A stretch of DNA of 64,000 nt, taken from contig JBGTQJ010000016.1 of NCBI GenBank assembly GCA_041941305.1, positions 100,652 to 164,651 on the forward strand. Direction: 5' to 3'. This DNA comes from JANSWP01 sp041941305 (GTDB taxonomy: Bacteria; Bacteroidota; Bacteroidia; Chitinophagales; Saprospiraceae). Position 1 is the first letter of the stretch. The number at the start of each line of letters is the position of its first letter. Under the pieces are notes generated by a model, which saw nothing but the letters and a program-made list of their open reading frames with translations, was not told the DNA's origin and ran no database searches. A program made the position numbers and the translations under genes. Positions 17,968 to 25,459 of this stretch are shown here, piece after piece.

Positions 17968-18634
17968 TGTGGGGATGTGTTATAGCGTACTGATTATCAG
18001 GGTTTTTTGGAGTGATTTTCCATTCTGATTTTATTTCTGGCCAATTGACTAATTTAATATTATTTGTTTTACAAGCCCATCCAATTGTCCAATCAAAACT
18101 TGTAAACCCTTTGGCTGCATAGTTTTTTAGAGGTTTTGATATAGCCCAAATTGGGGGATTTGTAGCAAAATTAGGATCAAGAAAATATTGACTTTGCATC
18201 AAATCTTGGGCGATGTCTCTGGTAAATCCAATGCATCCTCCCTGAATAGACTTCAATCCAGCTTCTTCCTGAACCATTCCGAAAATGCAAGAATTTCCTG
18301 GCAAAGAATTAAATTTTCTATGAACAAGGGTATCAGGATCCATTTTAAAAAGAAATCTTGAGTTACTATTTCGAAGAAATAATTCTAACATTTCATGAAC
18401 TATTGCTCCTCCAAATTTCAATTCAATTAAACGCTCTCTATAAAAAAAAGTAGCATTGTACTTTTCCGATAATTCTTTTATTGCTGGGTTATTATCTCCA
18501 TCAGATCTTAAAATTAAAGGACATTTGGGGTAATGTTTTCTTAATTGAAACAAACAATTGTAAAGCAAATCAACATCACGATAAACGTTGATAAAAAAAG
18601 TTAGGTCTTTTTCTTTTGGTACAATAGAATTCAC
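17963..18634 (-). CDS. Glycosyltransferase-like protein, GT-A fold
   Basis: A 223-residue cytoplasmic protein. It starts a GT-A-like pattern at FFINVYRDVDLLYNCLFQLRKHYP, followed by PLILRSDGD and the metal-binding-type D-x-D at 99-101 (KMDPDTLVH). Later segments such as IQGGCIGFTRDIA and SFDWTIGWACK fit acceptor and loop regions of small glycosyltransferases. I cannot name the family or the sugar. The gene starts only 5 bp after the stop of the GT2 gene upstream on the same strand, so the two are almost certainly co-transcribed and probably act on the same glycan or glycoconjugate. Confidence 0.65.
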   Translation of the reverse strand: MNSIVPKEKDLTFFINVYRDVDLLYNCLFQLRKHYPKCPLILRSDGDNNPAIKELSEKYNATFFYRERLIELKFGGAIVHEMLELFLRNSNSRFLFKMDPDTLVHRKFNSLPGNSCIFGMVQEEAGLKSIQGGCIGFTRDIAQDLMQSQYFLDPNFATNPPIWAISKPLKNYAAKGFTSFDWTIGWACKTNNIKLVNWPEIKSEWKITPKNPDNQYAITHPHK

Positions 18635-18639
18635 AGAGC

Positions 18640-19320
18640 TTATTTTTGGTTTTTCCCGTATGTGTTTTCGTAAAGTTTAGTGACGCTATCTTCCGTCCTC
18701 ACATACATCACGGTTCTTTCTGCTTCAATTGACCATCTTTTGATATTGTATTTTGAAGCTTCAATTTTTTCAACCATATCTTTATCATTTCCAAGAGCCA
18801 AATCAATAAACCCTCCTACCTCTTTGAATATATTGGCTTTACCAAAAAAACTGCTTGTACCACTACAGTCATCTACATGGATTTTTTTACTTGGATCATT
18901 TGCATCGGCAACGTATGGATCGCCTATTATTTTCATTCCACCAAAAATGACATCAACATTCGGGTTGGCGTTTAAATAATTCAACTTGCTTTCAAAATGA
19001 TTTGGCAAATAATGATCATCAGAGTCCAAAAAACAAATATAATCACCGACTGCCATCATGAGACCTACATTTAGGCTAAGTGATTGTTTCCGATTACTGT
19101 GGGTAGCATATCGAATCCTGGGATCTTTATTCATGTAGGATTTTACCAAATCTGTTGTTTCGTCTTCACTTCCATCATCAATGATGATATGCTCCCAATC
19201 TCTAACTGTCTGATTTTGAACTGATTCAATGCATTTTTTTAGAAGATTAGCGCGATTAAAAGTAGCAGTAATCACACTAATTCTAGGAATGCTATCAGAA
19301 TAACACTGTAAGTTTATCAT
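18640..19320 (-). CDS. Family 2 glycosyltransferase
   Basis: A 226-residue GT2 enzyme. The N-terminal motif ISVITATFNRANLLKKCIESV and IIIDDGSEDET (46-56) are the nucleotide-sugar-binding signatures, and DSDD at 99-102 (ICFLDSDDHYLP) is the D-x-D metal site. No transmembrane anchor is visible. It is short for the family but complete, and lacks an obvious C-terminal extension. It is transcribed ahead of the second glycosyltransferase (5-bp gap) and 61 bp behind a short-chain dehydrogenase, suggesting a small glycan-related operon. The donor and acceptor sugars are unknown. Confidence 0.85.
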   Translation of the reverse strand: MINLQCYSDSIPRISVITATFNRANLLKKCIESVQNQTVRDWEHIIIDDGSEDETTDLVKSYMNKDPRIRYATHSNRKQSLSLNVGLMMAVGDYICFLDSDDHYLPNHFESKLNYLNANPNVDVIFGGMKIIGDPYVADANDPSKKIHVDDCSGTSSFFGKANIFKEVGGFIDLALGNDKDMVEKIEASKYNIKRWSIEAERTVMYVRTEDSVTKLYENTYGKNQK

Positions 19321-19381
19321 ATTGGATTTTTGAATTTCAAAGGAAAGGATTTAGAGGATGAATGATTTCCACCCAAACAAA

Positions 19382-20086
19382 TCAGGGAGTATTCAAAGCA
19401 ACTGGAATTATTTTCCCGTTCATGAGGGATTGCATGTTCTGGGAGAATTCAGCGATAAATTGTGCTATTTGCTTGCTCGTAACTGGTGCACGATACCCTG
19501 GAAAAGCTTGTTCAAGCATTTCAGTTTGAACTGCTCCCAATGCCAAGCAATTAACAGCAATATTTTTAGATTTAAATTCCTCAGCGAGGCATTCCGTCAG
19601 GTTGGCCAAGGCTGCTTTACTGGAACTGTATGCAGAGAGTCCGGGAAATTTGCTGCTACCTTGAAATCCTCCCATACTGCCAATATTTACGATATGGGCT
19701 TGTTTACTTTTTTCAAGCCAAGGCAAAATGAACTTTATAAATTTGGCTAAGCCAAAAAGATTGACATTGAATATGTTAAACCAATCTGAATAGGACAATT
19801 CTGTAAAGGGTTTGTTTATGAGTAAACCTGCATTATTAATAAGTACATCAATAGCATTGAAATTTTGAAAAAAGGAATACATTTCATTTTCAGAAATATC
19901 AGTGATATCAAATTGGTTAATTGTCAATTTTCCCAGATTATTTCTTTTTGAAAATTCCTTGTTAAGATTGTCGAGGGCTTTTTTATTTCTTGAAAGCGCA
20001 ATGATGTGATTAGATTCATTTTTACCTAATTCCAAAACAGTTTCAAACCCTATACCTCTACTAGCTCCTGTAATTACTATATTCAT
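19382..20086 (-). CDS. Short-chain dehydrogenase/reductase (SDR)
   Basis: A 234-residue classical SDR. The NAD(P)-binding motif TGASRGIG is at 6-13, NNAG at 84-87, and the catalytic triad is S137 (VNIGSMGG), Y153 and K157 (YSSSK). All catalytic residues are intact. Arg10 in the first glycine motif suggests NADPH preference, by family knowledge. It is the likely first gene of a three-gene unit with the two glycosyltransferases. The substrate cannot be predicted. Confidence 0.88.
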   Translation of the reverse strand: MNIVITGASRGIGFETVLELGKNESNHIIALSRNKKALDNLNKEFSKRNNLGKLTINQFDITDISENEMYSFFQNFNAIDVLINNAGLLINKPFTELSYSDWFNIFNVNLFGLAKFIKFILPWLEKSKQAHIVNIGSMGGFQGSSKFPGLSAYSSSKAALANLTECLAEEFKSKNIAVNCLALGAVQTEMLEQAFPGYRAPVTSKQIAQFIAEFSQNMQSLMNGKIIPVALNTP

Positions 20087-20121
20087 TAAATTTTAAGTAA
20101 AAACTGATAAGCCTATTTTGC

Positions 20122-20129
20122 CAAAGGTA
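20122..20129 (-). promoter_or_regulatory. Candidate -7 promoter element for the SDR/glycosyltransferase unit
   Basis: On the - strand the sequence reads TACCTTTG, a match to TAnnTTTG, about 36 bp before the SDR start codon. No TTG is seen at the right distance upstream. Confidence 0.4.
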
Positions 20130-20168
20130 TCGAACTTGTAAAATAAAATTATCAGTTGGAAATAATTA

Positions 20169-21851
20169 TCAAGGTTCTTCTTTTAATTTCAGGTATTTCT
20201 TTTTGATGTAAAATCTATCAGTTGGAATTTTAAAGTTCTCTTTTTTAAAGTCTTTTAGTGTAATTTCCTGTATCTCTTTTGTATTTGGAAAGACCTGCAC
20301 ATAATTTCCTTCTTCTCCCAATAAGACTGGCATATCAAATCCATCCACATCTGCTTCCCATTTGTATCTTACGATTAAATCTTTCCCGCCAAGTTCCAAT
20401 TGATATAACAATTTGGGTATTTGAGGATATTCCAGATATTGTTCAAAAAATTTACTCCAATCACGCCCTGTTTTTTCATTTACGAAATCTTCAAAGTCTT
20501 GACTAACTGTATGCGCCAGGGCATATTTTTGATAATACCCTTTTAATATTTCAAACCATAAATCATCATCATTGATTGCATTTCTTAAAGTATGCAGCAT
20601 CCAGGATCCTTTAAAGTAATGGTCACTTGAGCCAAAATTGTCAAAATTGACATCCAAGGGACCTAGCATCGGAGCCACATTTTTTATCAATCTTTTCTGA
20701 TTCTCCAAATATCTTATAGCATCCTTAAAGTTCATGGTATATTCTACATAAAGGGCTTCCATGTAGGTGGTAAAAGATTCATGTATCCACATCTCTGCAT
20801 GATCATTTGAACTCACACTATTTCCGAACCACTCGTGCCCAAGCTCATGCACAATAATAAAATCCCAATTCATGTCCCTGGGAATCATACTGCCCAAATA
20901 ACCACGCATATACCGATTTCCATATGCGATAGCACTCTGATGCTCCATCCCTAAATATGGGGTTTCAACAAATGCAAGACCATCATCCCAAAAGGGATAT
21001 TTATCAAAATAATGTTCAAATGCCTCCAGAACACCATGCGTTTGTTTAAAATGTTCCTTGGCTTTTTCCAAATTGTATTTTAAAACATAAAAGTCCATGG
21101 CAAGGCTGTCGCCGTCTTTGGCGGTATAAGTATCTGAAAAATGAGCATAATCTGCGATGTTAACCGAAACATTATAATTGTTGATAGGGTAGGAGACAAA
21201 CCATTTCCATTCTGTGTACCCATTTCCTAAATCTTTTTCTTCCCTTAAATTTCCATTGGCGACACACATCAAACCTTTTGGAATAGCGACGTTAATTGCC
21301 ATACTGTCTGGTTCATCAGAAAGATGGTCTTTGTTTGGCCACCAAAGACTCGCCCCATCTCCCTCGCAAGCAACCCCTACCCAGTGATTGCCAGCCGAAT
21401 CTTTTTTCCACACAAATCCTCCATCCCAGGGAGCATTAATTGCAATTCTTGGATAGCCTTCATAAAAGACCCTTATGGAGCCACTTGTTCCTGTCATCTG
21501 TTGTTCGGGTAACTCAACAAATACCGCATTATGCACTCTATTGAAATTTAAATATTTATCATAACAGGTAATATGGCTGATGGTCATATTTTTGAATAAA
21601 TCAATTTGCATAGACGTAAAATCATCTAATACATCAAAGAAAATATCCACATAACCTTTGATAAATTTCTTTTCAAGATCCAGAGCGATATTCAAATCAT
21701 AATAGGTCACATCATAACAAGTGCGTTCAGGCCGCAACATACCTCTTAAGGTATCAGCTTTTGAAAAAGAATAGTTTTTGAAAAAATCCTTTTGTCCAGT
21801 TAGATGCAATGAAAGGAAAAGTGGTATTAATAGAAGAAGTAATTTTTTCAT
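20169..21851 (-). CDS. M1 family zinc aminopeptidase, exported
   Basis: A 560-residue metallopeptidase of the gluzincin M1 family. The zinc site is complete: H335-E336-x-x-H339 (HELGHEWF), then Glu358 eighteen residues later (IHESF). GMEHQS (301-306) is the exopeptidase motif equivalent to GAMEN. An N-terminal signal peptide (MKKLLLLLIPLFLSLHLTGQ) sends it to the periplasm, and no T9SS sorting domain is present at the C-terminus, so it probably stays in the periplasm. At this length it has the N-terminal beta domain and catalytic domain, but not the long C-terminal helical domain of PepN. Its role is likely peptide trimming for nutrition or turnover. Confidence 0.9.
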   Translation of the reverse strand: MKKLLLLLIPLFLSLHLTGQKDFFKNYSFSKADTLRGMLRPERTCYDVTYYDLNIALDLEKKFIKGYVDIFFDVLDDFTSMQIDLFKNMTISHITCYDKYLNFNRVHNAVFVELPEQQMTGTSGSIRVFYEGYPRIAINAPWDGGFVWKKDSAGNHWVGVACEGDGASLWWPNKDHLSDEPDSMAINVAIPKGLMCVANGNLREEKDLGNGYTEWKWFVSYPINNYNVSVNIADYAHFSDTYTAKDGDSLAMDFYVLKYNLEKAKEHFKQTHGVLEAFEHYFDKYPFWDDGLAFVETPYLGMEHQSAIAYGNRYMRGYLGSMIPRDMNWDFIIVHELGHEWFGNSVSSNDHAEMWIHESFTTYMEALYVEYTMNFKDAIRYLENQKRLIKNVAPMLGPLDVNFDNFGSSDHYFKGSWMLHTLRNAINDDDLWFEILKGYYQKYALAHTVSQDFEDFVNEKTGRDWSKFFEQYLEYPQIPKLLYQLELGGKDLIVRYKWEADVDGFDMPVLLGEEGNYVQVFPNTKEIQEITLKDFKKENFKIPTDRFYIKKKYLKLKEEP

Positions 21852-21937
21852 AAGAGATTGGAGTTTGGTGTTCGGCGTTTTGAATTAATAGTTGGCAATT
21901 TATTGAATCGATTGCCAGAAAATTCAAAAGTCCAAAC

Positions 21938-22783
21938 TCACTTATATGCTTTCATCATTTGCCTTTTAAAAATATTATCAACCCATCGAACGGGCAATAG
22001 TTTAGCAATTCTAATAGGCAAACTGTTTTTTATTACAATATAATGTGTCTTAGGTCGCTTTTTTAACAAGATTTTGTATATCAACTTTGCCAAAACCATG
22101 GGTTCTAATCCTCTTTTTGCTGTTTTGGCTATCAATTTATTGGTTTGAGCCAATAAAGGTCCATAATTGGTTGAATCATATGGATTGTCCTCCATAGATG
22201 CCTTTTCCCAAATTGGAGTTTTTATGGGTCCAGGTTGTACAGAAATGACATCAATTCCATAAATTAATAATTCCCGTCGAAGTCCATCCGTAATTGCTTC
22301 CAATGCGTGTTTGGATGCGCAGTAAGGAACGAGGAATGGATTGGTAAATAAACCAGAAACGGAACTAATATTGATAATTTTTCCAGGATTGGAAATTTTA
22401 GGTAATTGCGCTCCCAATAAAGGAAGAAACGCCTGGGTTACTTTTAATACTCCAGTTACATTAACTGCCATCTGAGTCTCAAATTCTTCCAAGGGCAAAT
22501 GTTGAATGGGACCAAAAACGACAATTCCGGCATTATTTATTAATCCTGACAGGTATTTGCCAGATAAAATATTTTCAACTTCCAACTTGGCTTCAGCAAT
22601 TTGTTCTTCATTTCTTACGTCAAAAATCAAGGCTTTAAAATTTTCATTGAATTCGGCTTCTAATCTCAAAGCATCTGCTTCTTTTCTGACACTCCCAAAG
22701 ATAAAGTAGCCTTGTTGTATCAAGAATTGAGTTGTTTCATAGCCAATTCCTGTTGACGCCCCTGTAATTAGGATGTATTTCAT
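21938..22783 (-). CDS. Short-chain dehydrogenase/reductase (SDR), second copy type
   Basis: A 281-residue classical SDR with TGASTGIG at 7-14, NNAG at 83-86, S140/S141 (INISSVSG), Y154 and K158 (YCASK). The C-terminal ~60 residues are an extension with basic and hydrophobic character (KKRPKTHYIVIKNSLPIRIAK...), seen in SDRs related to retinol- and 17-beta-hydroxysteroid-dehydrogenase-like enzymes that act on lipophilic substrates. It is only distantly similar to the SDR at 19382. The start is divergent from the HU-CCDC81/SPOR gene, with about 130 bp between them. The substrate is unknown. Confidence 0.87.
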   Translation of the reverse strand: MKYILITGASTGIGYETTQFLIQQGYFIFGSVRKEADALRLEAEFNENFKALIFDVRNEEQIAEAKLEVENILSGKYLSGLINNAGIVVFGPIQHLPLEEFETQMAVNVTGVLKVTQAFLPLLGAQLPKISNPGKIINISSVSGLFTNPFLVPYCASKHALEAITDGLRRELLIYGIDVISVQPGPIKTPIWEKASMEDNPYDSTNYGPLLAQTNKLIAKTAKRGLEPMVLAKLIYKILLKKRPKTHYIVIKNSLPIRIAKLLPVRWVDNIFKRQMMKAYK

Positions 22784-22867
22784 AAATTAAATAAGTAGTT
22801 TTTTTGATTTAGAAACAGTTGCAATTTAGATTCTGCCCAAAGTAAGCAAAATTTTAAAAGATAATTC

Positions 22868-22875
22868 TAACTTTG
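22868..22875 (+). promoter_or_regulatory. Candidate -7 promoter element of the HU-CCDC81/SPOR gene
   Basis: TAACTTTG matches TAnnTTTG about 40 bp before the ATG at 22916. No -33 TTG is seen at normal spacing. Confidence 0.4.
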
Positions 22876-22915
22876 GATTTGTGCCCAAAAATATTGTAGA
22901 ATACTCCTTTGTATT

Positions 22916-23938
22916 ATGAAAATAGATGTAGCTTCAGCAATTAGTGAATTACTGTTTGAACACGAGTCCATCGTAATTCCTGCTCTAGGAGGATTTACTA
23001 CCTCTTATAAACCTTCCACCATTGATTATGTCCAAGGAAATTTAAATCCACCATCAAAAGAATTGAGGTTTAATGAAAACTTGATGATCAATGACGGTAT
23101 TTTGGTCAACTATTTACAGGAAAAATACCAACTTTCGGTAGATGAATCTGAAGTTGCAATTCAGAATTTTGTAAAGGATATTCTCGGGAATTTGGCAAAA
23201 AAAGAAATGGTTGTTATCCCTCAGGTTGGTCGCTTGTATAAAGACTATGAGGATAAAGTTAAATTTCTACCAGAAACTACTAATTTTAATACTCAGTCTT
23301 TCGGTTTGCCAAATGTTCAGTTTTATCCTGTGGTTAGAGATAAAGGGGCAAATAGTAATAATAAACAGAAGAATAAGAGCAGTAGTAAAAGAACTCAAAA
23401 AGCGGAGGATTCAGAATTGCCTGGATGGATGAAAATATTGCTTCCAATTTTGGGAATCTTATCAATTATCGTAATAGGTTTAGGGATTTATATTTATGGA
23501 TCAGGTTCAGATCATTCTAATACGATAACCAATTTGGAGGTAAATGAAGAAAGGTTGAATAAAAAACCTGGAGATAAGGAAAACGTAACCGCTCTGGATG
23601 ATGATGAAGATCTGGAAGATTTAAAAATGGATGAAGCAGTTGGGGAAAACGAAGGAGAAGACCCAGCAGCAATTCGAGATACTGAAGCTCCCACTTTAAA
23701 CCCAAACCAAAAAACAGCATTTGTAGTAATGCATAGTTTAAAAAATACAAGAAATGCAGAGAAATTTTTAGAAAGATTAAATAAGGCAGGCTATGCCTCC
23801 CATTCAATTAAAGAAAATGGATTGCACAAGGTCGGAGTTTTGAAGACTTATGAAGATAGGAAAGAATTGGAAGAATTGGTAGAACAACTCTATAAGGAAT
23901 TCAATACCAGACCAGTAATTCTAGAAGGAGATTTTTAA
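22916..23938 (+). CDS. HU-CCDC81 and SPOR domain membrane protein
   Basis: A 340-residue protein. Residues 1-140 hold two tandem HU-fold domains of the bacterial HU-CCDC81 type: ISELLFEHESIVIPALGGF at the start and EMVVIPQVGRLYKDY at the beginning of the second part. A single membrane helix is at about 172-194 (ILLPILGILSIIVIGLGIY). An acidic, low-complexity linker follows (about 205-255, rich in Asp and Glu). The C-terminal SPOR domain (about 263-340, TAFVVMHSLKNTRNAEKFL...) binds denuded septal peptidoglycan in known proteins. The arrangement places the HU-like domains in the cytoplasm and SPOR in the periplasm, so the protein may link an intracellular partner or nucleoid to the division septum. 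Confidence 0.88.
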   Translation: MKIDVASAISELLFEHESIVIPALGGFTTSYKPSTIDYVQGNLNPPSKELRFNENLMINDGILVNYLQEKYQLSVDESEVAIQNFVKDILGNLAKKEMVVIPQVGRLYKDYEDKVKFLPETTNFNTQSFGLPNVQFYPVVRDKGANSNNKQKNKSSSKRTQKAEDSELPGWMKILLPILGILSIIVIGLGIYIYGSGSDHSNTITNLEVNEERLNKKPGDKENVTALDDDEDLEDLKMDEAVGENEGEDPAAIRDTEAPTLNPNQKTAFVVMHSLKNTRNAEKFLERLNKAGYASHSIKENGLHKVGVLKTYEDRKELEELVEQLYKEFNTRPVILEGDF

Positions 23939-24310
23939 AAAATTCATTTGAGGTACGGGAGTATTTAACTGGAAAATTAAATTTTTTGAAAATTTGGTCT
24001 AAAATTTGTGAAACAAATATTTGAAAAAATTAAAAACGCTACCCTCCCTACACTTTCCAAACTTCCGATTTATTATCCCCCACACCCAGATTTTGTTTGA
24101 GCAAATGATGATTGTATTTATTACTATCTGATAATCAATTGATTAAAGTGCTTGAACAGATCCAAAAAAAAACACAAACTATACCTTTCACTATTAGAAA
24201 ATTCCAATTTATTTCCCCCCAGATTTAGACTGACTCATCCTATTTTACACCATATACCAAGCCCTTTTACCAAAATAGGGGACCAAATTTGAGTCTAACA
24301 TTCTAATAAA

Positions 24311-24333
24311 CAAGAATGATTTTAACATTCTTG
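24311..24333. promoter_or_regulatory. Perfect 8-bp inverted repeat upstream of the PorP-like gene
   Basis: CAAGAATG (24311-24318) / CATTCTTG (24326-24333) with a 7-bp spacer. There is no T run after it, so it is more likely an operator or mRNA hairpin than a terminator. Confidence 0.45.
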
Positions 24334-24346
24334 CAAGACTCTACAA

Positions 24347-24366
24347 CTCATGTTTAAATACATGAG
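24347..24366. promoter_or_regulatory. Perfect 7-bp inverted repeat upstream of the PorP-like gene
   Basis: CTCATGT (24347-24353) / ACATGAG (24360-24366) with a 6-bp AT spacer, 13 bp after the preceding inverted repeat and about 90 bp before the start codon. The size suits a dimeric regulator. Confidence 0.45.
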
Positions 24367-24457
24367 AAATAATAAAACAGGAGATTTGACAGATTTTTTG
24401 GCATTACTACACTATTTAACACTACTGTTCAAATCTTCACAGTGCAAATTATAACCC

Positions 24458-25378
24458 ATGAAGTATTTAACCTTTACACTTTTATTGGTGTTAGGGGGGG
24501 CGAAGGTATTTGCTCAATCAGACGCTCAGTTTTCGCAATTTATTTTCAACAAACTTTCGTTTAATCCTGCTTACGTTGGAAGCAAAGAAGCACTTACCCT
24601 GGCTGCTGTTTATAGACATCAATGGGAAGGTATTGCCGGGGCTCCTAGAACTTTGAATGTACAGACACATTCCCCTTTTGCAAACAACCGCAATGGAATC
24701 GGACTTTCTATTACCTCAGATCAAATCGGAATTGTAAATAGTTCTTTTGCAGATCTTTATTATGCATACAGAATTCCCTTCAAAAAAAATGCTTCCCTTA
24801 GCATAGGGATCCAAACAAGATTTGAATATACCCGATTGGATTTAACAAACATTGATTTAATTCATATAGGTGATGGTCAGGTACCTACAGACGCCACAGA
24901 CAAAACACATATTAATTTTGGACTGGGACTATACTATTCTACGCCTGACTTTTACATTGGGGTATCTGTACCTCAGTTATTAAAAAGCACTCTTTATAAT
25001 GATAGTTTTATTGGCATCGGCAGCCTAAACCGTTTTCGGAGTTATTATTTTATGGCAGGAGTTATTACGCCAATCGCGAATAATGTTCTGTTCAAACCAT
25101 CCATGCTCATTAGCTATAACCCTAATGCACCATTTGAACTTGATGTAAATGCAAGTTTCTTATTTCTTGAAGCATTTTGGTTAGGGGCGACCTATCGCCT
25201 TGGAGACGCTGTAACCGGAGTCTTTCAATATCAATTTTCCAAACAATTTAAGGCTGGAATTGCGCTTGACTTTATTCACTCGGACTTAAGAAAATATACA
25301 GCTGGTAGTTTGGAAATTATGATTGAATACCTCTTTAGCTTTGATCAAAATGGGGTAAATAATATTCGATTCTTTTGA
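24458..25378 (+). CDS. PorP/SprF family type IX secretion outer-membrane protein
   Basis: A 306-residue outer-membrane protein. A signal peptide ends at AQ (residues 1-20). The mature start SDAQFSQFIFNKLSFNPAYVGSKEALTLAAVYRHQWEGIAGAPRT is the classic PorP/SprF opening, and the remainder is a beta-barrel-like strand pattern ending near an aromatic residue. In Flavobacterium johnsoniae, SprF is needed to secrete the giant adhesin SprB, and type B sorting-domain cargos generally need a cognate PorP/SprF-like partner. Here it precedes the PorE-like gene and the giant type B cargo on the same strand, so it is the probable dedicated partner of that cargo. Codons 13-15 lie in a G7 run (24494-24500). 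Confidence 0.92.
   Translation: MKYLTFTLLLVLGGAKVFAQSDAQFSQFIFNKLSFNPAYVGSKEALTLAAVYRHQWEGIAGAPRTLNVQTHSPFANNRNGIGLSITSDQIGIVNSSFADLYYAYRIPFKKNASLSIGIQTRFEYTRLDLTNIDLIHIGDGQVPTDATDKTHINFGLGLYYSTPDFYIGVSVPQLLKSTLYNDSFIGIGSLNRFRSYYFMAGVITPIANNVLFKPSMLISYNPNAPFELDVNASFLFLEAFWLGATYRLGDAVTGVFQYQFSKQFKAGIALDFIHSDLRKYTAGSLEIMIEYLFSFDQNGVNNIRFF
24494..24500. repeat. G7 homopolymer in the signal-peptide codons of the PorP-like gene
   Basis: Seven G residues encode Gly-Gly and the first base of Ala within the signal peptide. Gain or loss of one base would shift the frame before the mature protein begins. Confidence 0.7.
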
Positions 25379-25459
25379 CGGGGAGTATTCAAATTTAAAA
25401 ACTCAAATCCTTTTGTGTTTTGAAATTTGAATTCCCTGAACCTAGAGCCAAAGACACCA

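Larger units (their letters stand above)
23939..24457 (+). other. Long intergenic region upstream of the PorP-like gene
   Basis: 519 bp without a gene. It contains a 12-bp palindrome AATCAATTGATT (24133-24144), C-rich runs (including C6 at 24215-24220), and two clean inverted repeats at 24311-24333 and 24347-24366 that are listed separately. No convincing TAnnTTTG promoter was found. The size and dyad symmetry suggest a regulated promoter for the secretion locus. Confidence 0.55.

Noticed and set aside
18680..19750. Open frames of 99 and 130 residues on the + strand over the glycosyltransferase/SDR genes
   Set aside because: They are shadows of the real - strand genes, which carry intact catalytic motifs.
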